Below, piece after piece: positions 42,935 through 50,791 of a stretch of DNA of 64,000 nucleotides. Source of the DNA: Microbacterium hydrothermale (GTDB lineage: Bacteria > Actinomycetota > Actinomycetes > Actinomycetales > Microbacteriaceae). Location: positions 248,001 through 312,000 of the forward strand of contig NZ_STGM01000002.1 of NCBI RefSeq assembly GCF_004854025.1. Direction: 5' to 3'. The notes under the pieces were generated by a model, which saw nothing but the letters and a program-made list of their open reading frames with translations, ran no database searches and had not been told where the DNA came from. The position numbers were made by a program, and so were the translations under genes. Numbering within the stretch: the stretch's first letter is position 1; the number at the start of each line of letters is the position of its first letter.

Positions 42935-44272
42935 TCAGCCGGCCGCCGGACGCAGCTCGAGACTCGCGTCACCGAGGCGGAACCGGCTCGGCACCGACGC
43001 GGTGCCGCCGCCGGGCAGACGTTCGAGACGGCCGTCGTCGTGGACGAGCGTCACGCCGTTCGTCGAGTCCAGATCGGTGAGGGTCCAGCCCGTCACGGTC
43101 CAGTCGAGGCGCGCGTGCTCCTTCGACATCGTGCGGGTCTCGTCGACGACCGCGACGTACTGGGTCATGTCGTCGGCGTTCGAGGGCTTGCGGCCCAGCA
43201 CGACCGTCCGGCTCGTGAGGGACACCATCTCGCCGTCGGGGAGTCCGAGGGTCCAGTCCCCGCGGCGCCGGGAGCGCGGGCGCGCGGTCTGCGTCGACTC
43301 GTCGAGGGGGTCGGCGACGTCGGTGCGTCCGGCGGGTCGCTCGGCCGTCGCGTCCGTCGTCTCCGACACGCGACCGTCGATGCCTTCCGCGGCGTCGACG
43401 GCGACCGGCGCGACGGACGCCTCCGCCCGCGAGGCCGGGATCCCGGCATCCGGAGTTGGCGCGACGGACGCCTCGGCCCGCGAGGCCGGCATCCCGGCAT
43501 CCGGAGCCGGCGCGACGGACGCCTCGGCCCGCGAGGCCGGCATCCCGGCATCCGGAGCCGGCGCGACGGACGCCTCGGCCCGCGAGGCCGGCATCCCGGC
43601 ATCCGGAGCCGGCGCGACTGGCGCCGCCGCCCGCGAGGCGGAGACCACGGCATCCGGCGCCGGAGAGGATGCGTCCGGGTCGTCGCCCGCCCCGATCTCG
43701 CGGGGTCCCGGCAGGACGGGGGGCGCGAACGGCTCCGCCGACGTCGCCACGGCACGTCGTCCTCCGGCCGCGGCGGCGACGGGAGCCGCCGGACCCGCGG
43801 TGGACGGGGCGGTCGGAACCCCCGGGACGGCGGCGATCGGGCCGTCGACCTCACCGGCCTCGGCGGCGACCGACTCGAGGCCGTCGATCTCGCGCGGGGC
43901 CGGGGGTGCGGCATCCGGCGCCTTCGGGTCTCGAGCCAGGACCATCGCCCACGCGGGCGGAAGCAGCACCGCGAGCGTCGTCGTGCCGGCTCCGCGACCG
44001 GAGCCCTCGCCGAGCCGGTGCGCCGCCCTCGCCTTCAGCACGAGCCCGTAGACGTTCACGAACGGCACCACGAGCAGCACCGCGCGCACCGGGTCGATGC
44101 GGCCGAGACGGAACACCTCCGCCTCGTTCACGAGCGGCACCCACGCGCGCCACGGTTCGCCGCCGTGCGCGGCGAGCACGCGCGACAGTCCGATCGCGTA
44201 CCAGACGTGCAGCACGAGGGCGATCACCAGCACCGCTCCCGCGGTCGCGGCGATCAGGCTCAGAGCATCCAT
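42935..44272 (-). CDS. Membrane-anchored FHA-domain protein with 17-residue repeats
   Basis: 445 aa. Two to three membrane helices occupy the first ~110 residues. A long Ala/Pro-rich region (about 125-330) follows and contains four to five near-identical 17-residue units (APDAGMPASRAEASVAP). A C-terminal FHA domain (about 345-440) shows VLGRKPS, SKEHARL and DSTNG for phosphothreonine binding. It probably links Ser/Thr kinase signalling to the adjacent ESX machine. ATG at 44272 is set by GGAGG five bases upstream; the ATG at 44296 lacks a site. The repeat DNA (about 43415-43620) has a 51-bp period, so repeat number may vary between strains. Confidence 0.82.
   Translation of the reverse strand: MDALSLIAATAGAVLVIALVLHVWYAIGLSRVLAAHGGEPWRAWVPLVNEAEVFRLGRIDPVRAVLLVVPFVNVYGLVLKARAAHRLGEGSGRGAGTTTLAVLLPPAWAMVLARDPKAPDAAPPAPREIDGLESVAAEAGEVDGPIAAVPGVPTAPSTAGPAAPVAAAAGGRRAVATSAEPFAPPVLPGPREIGAGDDPDASSPAPDAVVSASRAAAPVAPAPDAGMPASRAEASVAPAPDAGMPASRAEASVAPAPDAGMPASRAEASVAPTPDAGIPASRAEASVAPVAVDAAEGIDGRVSETTDATAERPAGRTDVADPLDESTQTARPRSRRRGDWTLGLPDGEMVSLTSRTVVLGRKPSNADDMTQYVAVVDETRTMSKEHARLDWTVTGWTLTDLDSTNGVTLVHDDGRLERLPGGGTASVPSRFRLGDASLELRPAAG
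43415..43620 (-). repeat. 51-bp tandem repeat inside the FHA gene
   Basis: The unit containing GACGCCTCGGCCCGCGAGG recurs four to five times. Inner copies are almost identical and the end copies diverge. It encodes the 17-residue linker repeats. Confidence 0.85.
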
Positions 44273-44396
44273 GCGTCCTCCGTCGACGGTCTGCATCGAC
44301 GCTACCGCGCCGGGCGTCGCCCGTGGGTGGCCGGTCCTCCCGGGGGATCGAGCAACGGCAGCCGAGGCCGCCCCCTCCCCGCCGGCCTCCGCCGCG

Positions 44397-44591
44397 TCAT
44401 CCGATCGCGCGCGACACCGCGACCGGGACCACCGCGAGCGGGTGCTCCCGATCCACGCGCCGAGCGGAGCAGCCGGTACAGCGCACGTAGCGCACGCGTC
44501 CCTCGCTCGTGGCGTGCACCGACTCCGTGAGCCAGGCGTGTTCGTGGACGGATGCCGCGGCGGCGGCGGGTCGGGTGCGGGAGGCGGTCAT
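44397..44591 (-). CDS. Small CxxC-containing protein (64 aa)
   Basis: A conserved-looking actinobacterial small protein. After an Ala-rich N-terminus it has HEHAWLTESVHATSEG, then YVRCTGCSARRVD, so one CxxC pair and nearby histidines could form a metal site. Function unknown. ATG at 44591 with GGGATC upstream is preferred over the longer start. It is divergent from the CGNR gene with only 25 bp between starts, so the two may share control. Confidence 0.6.
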   Translation of the reverse strand: MTASRTRPAAAAASVHEHAWLTESVHATSEGRVRYVRCTGCSARRVDREHPLAVVPVAVSRAIG

Positions 44592-44616
44592 GATCCCAGC
44601 GTGTTGTAATGCCCTT

Positions 44617-45132
44617 ATGCATCTCAACCCTTACGGGGAGTACGCCGTGCTCCTGGCCGCCTCGCTCGCCAACGACTGGCCGGCCGACCGCGCCGGCATC
44701 GAGGAGCGCACGATCGAGCGGGGGATGACGATGCGCTTCCCGGTGGCATCCGACGATCACGCACAGACGCGCGCGGTGATCGACGAGTGGCTTCGCGTCG
44801 TCGACGAGAAGGACCCGGCCGCGCGGGCCGAGCTGCTGAACACGCAGATGGCCGCCGTCACCGCCTACCCCCGTCTCACCGACCACGACGGCGAGGGGTG
44901 GCACCTCCACTACCGCGACAGCGACGAAGCGCTGCCGCGCGTCCTCGCGGCCGTCATCTCGGTCGGCACCTCGCTGCACCTCGTCACGCGCGGGATGAAC
45001 CGCCTCGGTCGCTGCGCCTCGGAGCCGTGCGACCGCGTCGTCGTCGACATCACCCGCAACGGGCGCCAGCGCTACTGCTCGGTGCGCTGCGCCAACCGCG
45101 CGGCCGTCCGGCGGCACCGCGCGCGGGCGTGA
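44617..45132 (+). CDS. CGNR zinc-finger/ABATE-type transcriptional regulator
   Basis: 171 aa. The N-terminal ABATE-like domain starts NPYGEYAVLLAASLAND. The C-terminal zinc finger reads GRCASEPCDRVVVD then RYCSVRCANRAAVRRHR: four cysteines and the name-giving motif, here CANR rather than CGNR. Such proteins are predicted DNA-binding regulators, often of stress or detoxification genes. ATG at 44617 is close to TGTAAT (six bases), possibly a leaderless start. The longer frame upstream overlaps the divergent gene and is not conserved. Confidence 0.85.
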   Translation: MHLNPYGEYAVLLAASLANDWPADRAGIEERTIERGMTMRFPVASDDHAQTRAVIDEWLRVVDEKDPAARAELLNTQMAAVTAYPRLTDHDGEGWHLHYRDSDEALPRVLAAVISVGTSLHLVTRGMNRLGRCASEPCDRVVVDITRNGRQRYCSVRCANRAAVRRHRARA

Positions 45133-45197
45133 GCCGACGCCGTCGGGGCGCCCCTGCGCGCCGTGTCCAGGGATGGCGGAACACCGCGGCGCCGACG

Positions 45198-45203
45198 TAC
45201 GTT
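45198..45203 (+). promoter_or_regulatory. -10 box of the GNAT/pirin operon
   Basis: TACGTT lies 35 bases before the ATG at 45233. AGGAG at 45222-45226 is the ribosome binding site. Confidence 0.5.
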
Positions 45204-45232
45204 GCTGTGGACACCGACGACAGGAGACGCCG

Positions 45233-45571
45233 ATGGCCGATGAACTGACCGTGACCCGCAACGACGAGGCACGCCGCTACGAGATCAACGTGGGCGACGA
45301 GCTCGGCGGCTTCCTCGAGTTCCGTCCCGCGGGCGAGGACCGCGTGGTGCTGCCGCACACCGAGATCGACCCGGCCTTCAAGGGCCGCGGCCTGGGGTCG
45401 ACGCTGGCGAGCGAAGCCCTCGGCGATCTCGCCCGCCGCGGCGGCAGCGTCATCCCCTCCTGCCCCTTCGTGGCGCACTACCTCCGCGAGCACGATGTAC
45501 CGGGTCTCGTCGTGGAGTGGCCCGACGAGGCCGACGCCGCCGACTCGGCGGGGTCCGGCGAACCGTCGTGA
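45233..45571 (+). CDS. Small GNAT N-acetyltransferase-like protein (YjdJ/COG2388 type)
   Basis: 112 aa. It follows the small GNAT pattern of the YjdJ group: RNDEARRYEINVGDELGGFLEF, HTEIDPAFKGRGLGSTL (acetyl-CoA pyrophosphate loop RGxGS) and PSCPFVAHYL. The acceptor substrate is unknown; most members lack an assigned role. ATG at 45233 has AGGAG. Its stop overlaps the pirin start (GTGA). Confidence 0.85.
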   Translation: MADELTVTRNDEARRYEINVGDELGGFLEFRPAGEDRVVLPHTEIDPAFKGRGLGSTLASEALGDLARRGGSVIPSCPFVAHYLREHDVPGLVVEWPDEADAADSAGSGEPS

Positions 45572-46590
45572 CCCGCCTCGACGTCGCTCCGCCCGCGTCG
45601 GAGGGGCCGGTCGAGTGCGACGGGCCGCGCGCCCTCGTGGTCGAGGCGCGCGAGGTGCCCCTGGGCGGGGTGCGCGGCATGGAGGTGCACCGCACCCTCC
45701 CGCACCGCTCGCTGCCGATGGTCGGCGCGTGGTGCTTCCTCGACCGGTTCGGTCCGCAGGACACCCTGATGCGCGTCGAACCCCACCCGCACATCGGCCT
45801 GCAGACGGTGACCTGGCCGATCATCGGCGAGGTGCGTCACCGGGATGCCGTGGGCAGCGACGTCGTCGTGCGCCCGGGCGCCCTCAACCTCATGACCAGC
45901 GGCGCGGGCATCGCCCACTCGGAGTACTCGGTGGGCGAGGGCCCCATCCCTCTCGACGCACTGCAGCTGTGGGTCGCCCTTCCCGAGTCGCGCCGGCACG
46001 GCGCCCCCGCCTTCGAACGGCACGAGGACCTTCCCGTGCTCGACCTCGGCGACGGCGCGGACGCGGTGGTGGTGATGGGCACGCTCGGCGCGGTCGCCTC
46101 GCCCGCCACCGTCCACACCCCGATCGTGGGGGCCGAGCTGCGCCTCCCGGCGGGCGTGAGCGTGCGGGTTCCCCTGCGCCCCGACTGGGAGTACGCCGTC
46201 TACGGGATGACCGGCACCGCCGAGGCGGTCACCGGGATGGATGCCGTCGACGCCGACGCAGTTCGTCGCCCGGGGCCGGCCCTCGAGGCCGGGGAGACGG
46301 CATCCGTCGATCACACCCGACTCGTGTACCTCGGCACCGGCCGCGACCACCTCGAACTGCGCAGCACCGACGGAGCCCGCGTGTTCCTGCTCGGCGGCGA
46401 ACCCTTCGAAGCCGACATCGTCATGTGGTGGAACTTCGTCGGCCGCACGCACGACGAGATCGTCGCGGCGCGCGAGGCGTGGGAGGGCCACTCCGAGCGG
46501 TTCGGCGACGTCGTCGACCACGGTCCCGAGCGCATCCCCGCTCCCCCGCTTCCGGCGGTGCGGCTCACTGCGCGGCGACGGCGGGTCTGA
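45568..46590 (+). CDS. Pirin-family bicupin protein
   Basis: 340 aa. The pirin N-domain carries HPHIGLQTVTW and RHRDAVGS, then MTSGAGIAHSE, which together give the metal-binding His/His/Glu set. A second cupin half follows. Bacterial pirins act as quercetin dioxygenases or as regulators of metabolic enzymes; which applies here is unknown. Start GTG at 45568 is inside the GNAT stop. The 3' end overlaps the convergent membrane-protein gene by 26 bp. Confidence 0.9.
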   Translation: MTRLDVAPPASEGPVECDGPRALVVEAREVPLGGVRGMEVHRTLPHRSLPMVGAWCFLDRFGPQDTLMRVEPHPHIGLQTVTWPIIGEVRHRDAVGSDVVVRPGALNLMTSGAGIAHSEYSVGEGPIPLDALQLWVALPESRRHGAPAFERHEDLPVLDLGDGADAVVVMGTLGAVASPATVHTPIVGAELRLPAGVSVRVPLRPDWEYAVYGMTGTAEAVTGMDAVDADAVRRPGPALEAGETASVDHTRLVYLGTGRDHLELRSTDGARVFLLGGEPFEADIVMWWNFVGRTHDEIVAAREAWEGHSERFGDVVDHGPERIPAPPLPAVRLTARRRRV

Positions 46591-47149
46591 CCCGGCTCGC
46601 CCCGCCCCGCGGGCGGATCGCGAGCCGGGCCCAGAGGCGCACGAGCAGCGCCACGAGAGCACCTCCCGCGATGCCGGTGGCCAGGGCCCCCAGCCATCCG
46701 GTGACGAGGAATCCGAGCAGCAGAGCGGCGACGCCGATCAGCGCGAGGACGACCACCGTCAGCACCGCCGCCAGCACCGCGCGGACCGGATGCCGGGCGA
46801 ACGAGCCGAGGCCGACGGCCCCGCCGACCCCGGCGTTGCCCAGCGGAGACACGACGACCAGAGCGACGAGGATCGCCGGCACGAGCGTCGCCGCCGACAG
46901 CACCGCCAGGGCGGCGACGACGACCAGAGCGACCACGACCCCCGCGATCGCGCGTCCGATCCGGGGCCGCCCGCCCGTGCCCGCGAGGACCACCAGTGCG
47001 ACGGCCGCCGCGGCGATCGCCACCGCCGAGGCCGCGAAGAGGGCGATGAACCCGGCGGATGCCGCGACCGCCGCCCGCGGGACGACCAGCGCCGTCTGGA
47101 TCACCGCGTGCCCCACGACCACCGCCGCGGTGAGCAGGGCCCGCCTCAC
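46565..47149 (-). CDS. Hydrophobic membrane protein of the phosphoesterase operon
   Basis: 194 aa, about five to six membrane helices and almost no soluble loops, ending in a short Arg-rich tail. No family recognised. GTG at 47149 overlaps the lipoprotein stop (GTGA), so it is the third gene of a coupled operon with a secreted metallophosphoesterase and a lipoprotein. The long upstream frame in the same phase is shadow sequence of those genes. Ends convergently with pirin, overlapping by 26 bp. Confidence 0.7.
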   Translation of the reverse strand: MRRALLTAAVVVGHAVIQTALVVPRAAVAASAGFIALFAASAVAIAAAAVALVVLAGTGGRPRIGRAIAGVVVALVVVAALAVLSAATLVPAILVALVVVSPLGNAGVGGAVGLGSFARHPVRAVLAAVLTVVVLALIGVAALLLGFLVTGWLGALATGIAGGALVALLVRLWARLAIRPRGGASRVRPAVAAQ

Positions 47150-47499
47150 GGGGCGTCCCCCGCCGCCGCGTCGATCACGGCGCTCACGCTGCCGGTGAAG
47201 ACCACCGCGCCCGACACCGTGACGGTGAGGGCGTCGGGATCGGATGCCGGCGAGCTCGAGGCCACGGCATCCCCCTCTCCCGTGGTTCCCGCGCACGAGA
47301 TCGCCCCGTCGTCGGCGCGGGTGCACGTGGGGACGGCCTCGAGCTCGACGCCGCGGTCGAGGAGGACGTCGATGGTCGCGAACCGCACCTCGGTGAGGTG
47401 GTTGCCGCCCACCGGCGCGATCGCCGCGACCTGCGAGCAGCCCGCGAGCGCGAGCGCCAGCACCGCCCCCAGCGAGGCCGACGTCGCGACCCGCCTCAC
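47146..47499 (-). CDS. Small lipoprotein (117 aa)
   Basis: A short signal peptide with lipobox LAGC (Cys about residue 23) should lipidate the protein and hold it on the outer face. The mature part has a cysteine pair (CTRADDGAISC) and resembles DUF4333-like small lipoproteins (cysteine pair, VEAVPTC-type segment), though I am not certain. GTG at 47499 overlaps the phosphoesterase stop and its own stop overlaps the next gene. Confidence 0.75.
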   Translation of the reverse strand: MRRVATSASLGAVLALALAGCSQVAAIAPVGGNHLTEVRFATIDVLLDRGVELEAVPTCTRADDGAISCAGTTGEGDAVASSSPASDPDALTVTVSGAVVFTGSVSAVIDAAAGDAP

Positions 47500-49286
47500 A
47501 GCGCGCGCTCCGTCTCGTAGGCGACGATCCGCGCGCGCTCGGCGACGTGCTGCGCCTCGAGCTGCGCGTCGGTGATGACCTCCAGGTCGAACGGCGCGGG
47601 CAGCAGCAGCTCGGTGTTGCGATCGAGGGGGGAGCCGCGGCGCATGAGCGGCGTCTCGGCCCAGTCGTTGGCGGCGAGCTCCCGACTGCGGCTGGCGAGA
47701 TCGGCGACGGAACCCGACGACCCCGGCACCGCCGGAGAGGCGTGATCGAGCACCGTCGTGAACAGCGAGAGCGTGCCGTCGCGGTTGTCCACGAGCTCGA
47801 CGACCTGCTGCTGCTGCGGGAAGTCGATGCACGACGCGGTGGTGATCTCCCAGAACCCACCGGTGGCGCTCGTGTGCGCCAGGATCTGATTGAGATGCGT
47901 GTGGCCGTTGAGCCACCCCACGACGACGGGGAACTCCAACAGCATCGCCACGAACTCCTCCGCCCCGTACAGCTTCTCGTCGGCTCCCGGCCGCACCGCC
48001 CGGTTCTCGAGGGTCAGGCTGTTGTGGTGGCTGAAGATCAGGACCAGCCGCTGCTCGCGCTGGGCGATCTCGAGCTGCGCCCGCAACCAGCGCATCTGCG
48101 ACTCCGGCACCGCCCCGTCGGGACCCGCGACCTGGTTGCACGTGTCGAGGCCGAAGGCGCGCACGCGCGGGCTCAGGTCGACCTGCCACCACGTCTCGCC
48201 CGACGCGAGATTGTGGGCGGTGAAGCCGTGCCCGACGGGTCCGGGGGTGGTCTCGGTGCGGAAATGCTCGGCCATGAACTCGCGCCGCTCGAAGAGGTAA
48301 CGATCCTCGTTCGCGGGCACCTCCCGCATCCCCGGGTTTCCGGATGCCAGGCCGAGGGCCGCGAGGGCCTGGGAGAACACGCTCGTGCTCGACGCCCACC
48401 CCTCCAGCGCCGTGCTCGCCGTGGCATCCAGGGTGTACGACTTCCGCCCGCCGACGGCGAGGGCGCGCAGCTGCGGACTGATGTCGAACGTGCCGAGCAG
48501 GAGGGTGTCGTGGTTGCCGTACACGGCGTACCAGGGCGCGGGCAGCCCCACCGACTCCACCTTCTGCGCGATCGCCTGCGCGAGCAGGTCGGGCAGGCGC
48601 GGGAACCCGTAGTCGCCGAACGCGCCCCCGCGGGGATCGTTCGGCCGGTACGCCCAGATCGCCTCGTTCCAGGCCTGCACACCCTGCCAGGTGGGCCCGC
48701 CGGTGGCCGGGTCGACCGGGAGGCCGTCCATCAGGTCGATGTACCAGCGCAGCTCGAGGTGCGAGTGCATGTCGGCGCTGTCGCCGGTGACGATCGCGGC
48801 GCTCATCGGCGCTCCGGTGAGCGGGCTGTACCGGGCGTCGGAGAACGCCCGCACCATCGCCGCCGTCGCGTGCGGGCTGAGAGGGTCCTGCGGGTGGAAG
48901 GCACTGCCCCACGCGGAGTGATCCTGCACGATCATCGGTTCGATGCGGCCCGGCGACTGCGCCTCGATCACGTGCAGGTCGGACAGGTGCCCCAGGTACA
49001 GCAGCGACCGCCGCGAGGCCGTGCGGGCGGCGGACGGCGCGCGCCGCAGGACGTCGGTGCGCGGGAGGTACGGCTCGCCCGCCCCCGTGGCGAGCGCGCG
49101 ATAGCGTCCCGAGACCACAGAGCCCTGCCGGATGGTCTGCTGAAGGGTGGTCGGGATGCCGGCCGCCGTCGCGGCAGGTGCCTGCGCGCGAGCCGAGGCG
49201 GCGACGAGCGCGTCGAGGCCGATCCCCGTCGCGGCGGCGGCAGTGGCGGCGACGTGGAGGAACTGGCGGCGGGACAGACCGGTCAC
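47496..49286 (-). CDS. Tat-exported calcineurin-like metallophosphoesterase
   Basis: 596 aa. A Tat signal (SRRQFLHVA, cleavage near ARA-Q) is followed by a calcineurin-type domain with SDLHVIE, VTGDSAD, YGNHDT, FSHHN and NGHTH, the complete set of dimetal ligands. Size and sequence fit the family of large actinobacterial phosphoesterases modelled as TIGR03767. The substrate is unknown; location outside the membrane suggests nucleotides, phospholipid or wall-polymer phosphate. GTG start at 49286 with TACATT (49324-49319, minus strand) as a likely -10. First gene of a three-gene coupled operon. Confidence 0.88.
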   Translation of the reverse strand: MTGLSRRQFLHVAATAAAATGIGLDALVAASARAQAPAATAAGIPTTLQQTIRQGSVVSGRYRALATGAGEPYLPRTDVLRRAPSAARTASRRSLLYLGHLSDLHVIEAQSPGRIEPMIVQDHSAWGSAFHPQDPLSPHATAAMVRAFSDARYSPLTGAPMSAAIVTGDSADMHSHLELRWYIDLMDGLPVDPATGGPTWQGVQAWNEAIWAYRPNDPRGGAFGDYGFPRLPDLLAQAIAQKVESVGLPAPWYAVYGNHDTLLLGTFDISPQLRALAVGGRKSYTLDATASTALEGWASSTSVFSQALAALGLASGNPGMREVPANEDRYLFERREFMAEHFRTETTPGPVGHGFTAHNLASGETWWQVDLSPRVRAFGLDTCNQVAGPDGAVPESQMRWLRAQLEIAQREQRLVLIFSHHNSLTLENRAVRPGADEKLYGAEEFVAMLLEFPVVVGWLNGHTHLNQILAHTSATGGFWEITTASCIDFPQQQQVVELVDNRDGTLSLFTTVLDHASPAVPGSSGSVADLASRSRELAANDWAETPLMRRGSPLDRNTELLLPAPFDLEVITDAQLEAQHVAERARIVAYETERAL

Positions 49287-49406
49287 GTGATCATCCGTTC
49301 GGGCGGAGGAAGAACACGAATGTAGCGCCTCGGCGCGCGGCGCGTCGAGCGGGGTGGGGCGTGGCGTGGCGGGGGAGGGCGGACGCGGTGGCGGGCGCCT
49401 GCGCGG

Positions 49407-49530
49407 GGCGTCGAGGCGCGGGAGGGGCGTGAGCCACCCGGGGCGTCAGCCACCCGGGGCGTCAGCCACCCGGGGCGTCGAGCGGCGCGAGGCATCGAGG
49501 CGCGGGAGGGGCCTGAGCCGCCCGGGGCGT
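49407..49530. repeat. Intergenic 16-bp tandem repeat in a duplicated block
   Basis: GCGTCAGCCACCCGGG repeats in tandem about three times (49435-49480). The flanking block GAGGCGCGGGAGGGGC.TGAG occurs on both sides (near 49413 and 49497). It lies between the phosphoesterase promoter and the VanY stop and holds no gene. Confidence 0.75.
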
Positions 49531-49537
49531 CGGTCGC

Positions 49538-50674
49538 TCAGTAGGTCGGCGCCGCCGGGAGGCCGAAGAACTCCTCGAGGGTGGTGTACCCGCCGTCGTG
49601 ATAGGCCTGCGCGAGCTCCGGCCCGATGTAGCGCAGGTGCCACGCCTCGGGCTCGTAGCCGCTGTAGTCCTCGCGCCCCTCGGCGTAGCGCGTGATGAAG
49701 CCGAACTCCCACGCGTGCTCGCGCACCCAGGCGCCCTGGGGCGATGCGGCGACGTCGTCGAGCGTGCCGCACGAGCCGTTGCACGGAACGATGTCGACGG
49801 CCTTGCCGGTCTGATGCTCGCTGTACCCCGGCCGTGCGCTCTCGCGGTCGGCTTCCGCGACGCCGCCCACGGCGACGCGGCCGGCGTAGGTGGACTTCTG
49901 CGTGGAGTAGGAGCGGAAGGCGCTGAGGTACCCGATCTCGCCCGCCCCCGCGTCGGCCGCGGCACGCACCATCGCGCTCAGCGCCTCGGCGGGAGCGGCC
50001 CGCAGCGCCGACTGCTCGAGGGCGCGCACGTTCGCCGGCATGACGAGGTCGCCCGGGGCGTAGTCGATCGGGTCGAGCGGGCGCTGCTTGTTGACCACGA
50101 GCCACTCGCGGTCCGGGTCGCTCAGCGACACGCACGGGGCGATCCCGGATGCCACCGCGGAGCGGAACGCCGCCCCACCGCCCGCTGCGGCGATCGCGGC
50201 GGTGTCGTCGCCCTGCCCGAGCGCGGCGGTGAAGGCCGGGTCGTCGCAGGGTGTCGCGGTCGCCGCGACGGCGGAGACCTGCGGCACGGGCAGCCCCTCG
50301 TCCGGAACGGCCGGCGGACCCGCGACGGCGGCACTCACGGTGTCGTCGACGGATGCCGATGCGGCCGCGTCGTGTGCGGAACCCGCTGCCGCGCCGATCG
50401 CGACGACGACGCCGACGATCACCGCGGCTCCCGCTCCCATCACGACGGCGAGACGACGTCGGCGGTCCGCGGGAAGGGCGGCGAGGGTCTGCGCGAGCCC
50501 GCGGCGCGCCGCGCTCGGGCGTCGAGGCTCTTCGACCCGCGCGGCGCCTGCGCCCTCGCGCAGCTGACGGCGCGTCGGAGCGGGAGGGGGGATCTGCGCG
50601 AGGGCCTCCGTCGCGAGTCGCTCGGCTTCCGCGCGGGCCGCGCGGCGGGGGGAGAGCTCGGGATCGGGGGACAT
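49538..50674 (-). CDS. Membrane-anchored D-alanyl-D-alanine carboxypeptidase (VanY/M15B)
   Basis: 378 aa. A cytoplasmic charged N-terminus (about 1-60) precedes one membrane helix (about 70-90), an Ala-rich linker and a C-terminal M15 peptidase domain. Zinc-site motifs SEHQTGKAVDI (His, Asp) and EAWHLRYIG (Glu, His) are intact, with SAFRSYSTQ before them. It trims the terminal D-Ala of peptidoglycan stems, altering cross-linking. Two ATGs (50686 and 50674) have GGGAG-type sites; I chose 50674 for its spacing. It is divergent from the AAA ATPase gene. Confidence 0.88.
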   Translation of the reverse strand: MSPDPELSPRRAARAEAERLATEALAQIPPPAPTRRQLREGAGAARVEEPRRPSAARRGLAQTLAALPADRRRRLAVVMGAGAAVIVGVVVAIGAAAGSAHDAAASASVDDTVSAAVAGPPAVPDEGLPVPQVSAVAATATPCDDPAFTAALGQGDDTAAIAAAGGGAAFRSAVASGIAPCVSLSDPDREWLVVNKQRPLDPIDYAPGDLVMPANVRALEQSALRAAPAEALSAMVRAAADAGAGEIGYLSAFRSYSTQKSTYAGRVAVGGVAEADRESARPGYSEHQTGKAVDIVPCNGSCGTLDDVAASPQGAWVREHAWEFGFITRYAEGREDYSGYEPEAWHLRYIGPELAQAYHDGGYTTLEEFFGLPAAPTY

Positions 50675-50791
50675 GAGTGCTCCCATTGTCTCCCGGGGGC
50701 GGCCCGCGGTCGACCCGTCGGCCGGCGACGGTTGCCCCCGCACCCTCCGAACGGGCACTCTGGAGCCACCGTGAGCAGATCGGGGGGGACC

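Noticed and set aside
43415..43620. Intergenic repeat or CRISPR
   Set aside because: It is in frame inside the FHA gene and encodes a 17-residue repeat.
49598..50791. The N-terminal extension of the AAA ATPase frame
   Set aside because: It lies antisense to the VanY-type gene and has no family similarity; the ATPase starts at 50792 or 50771.
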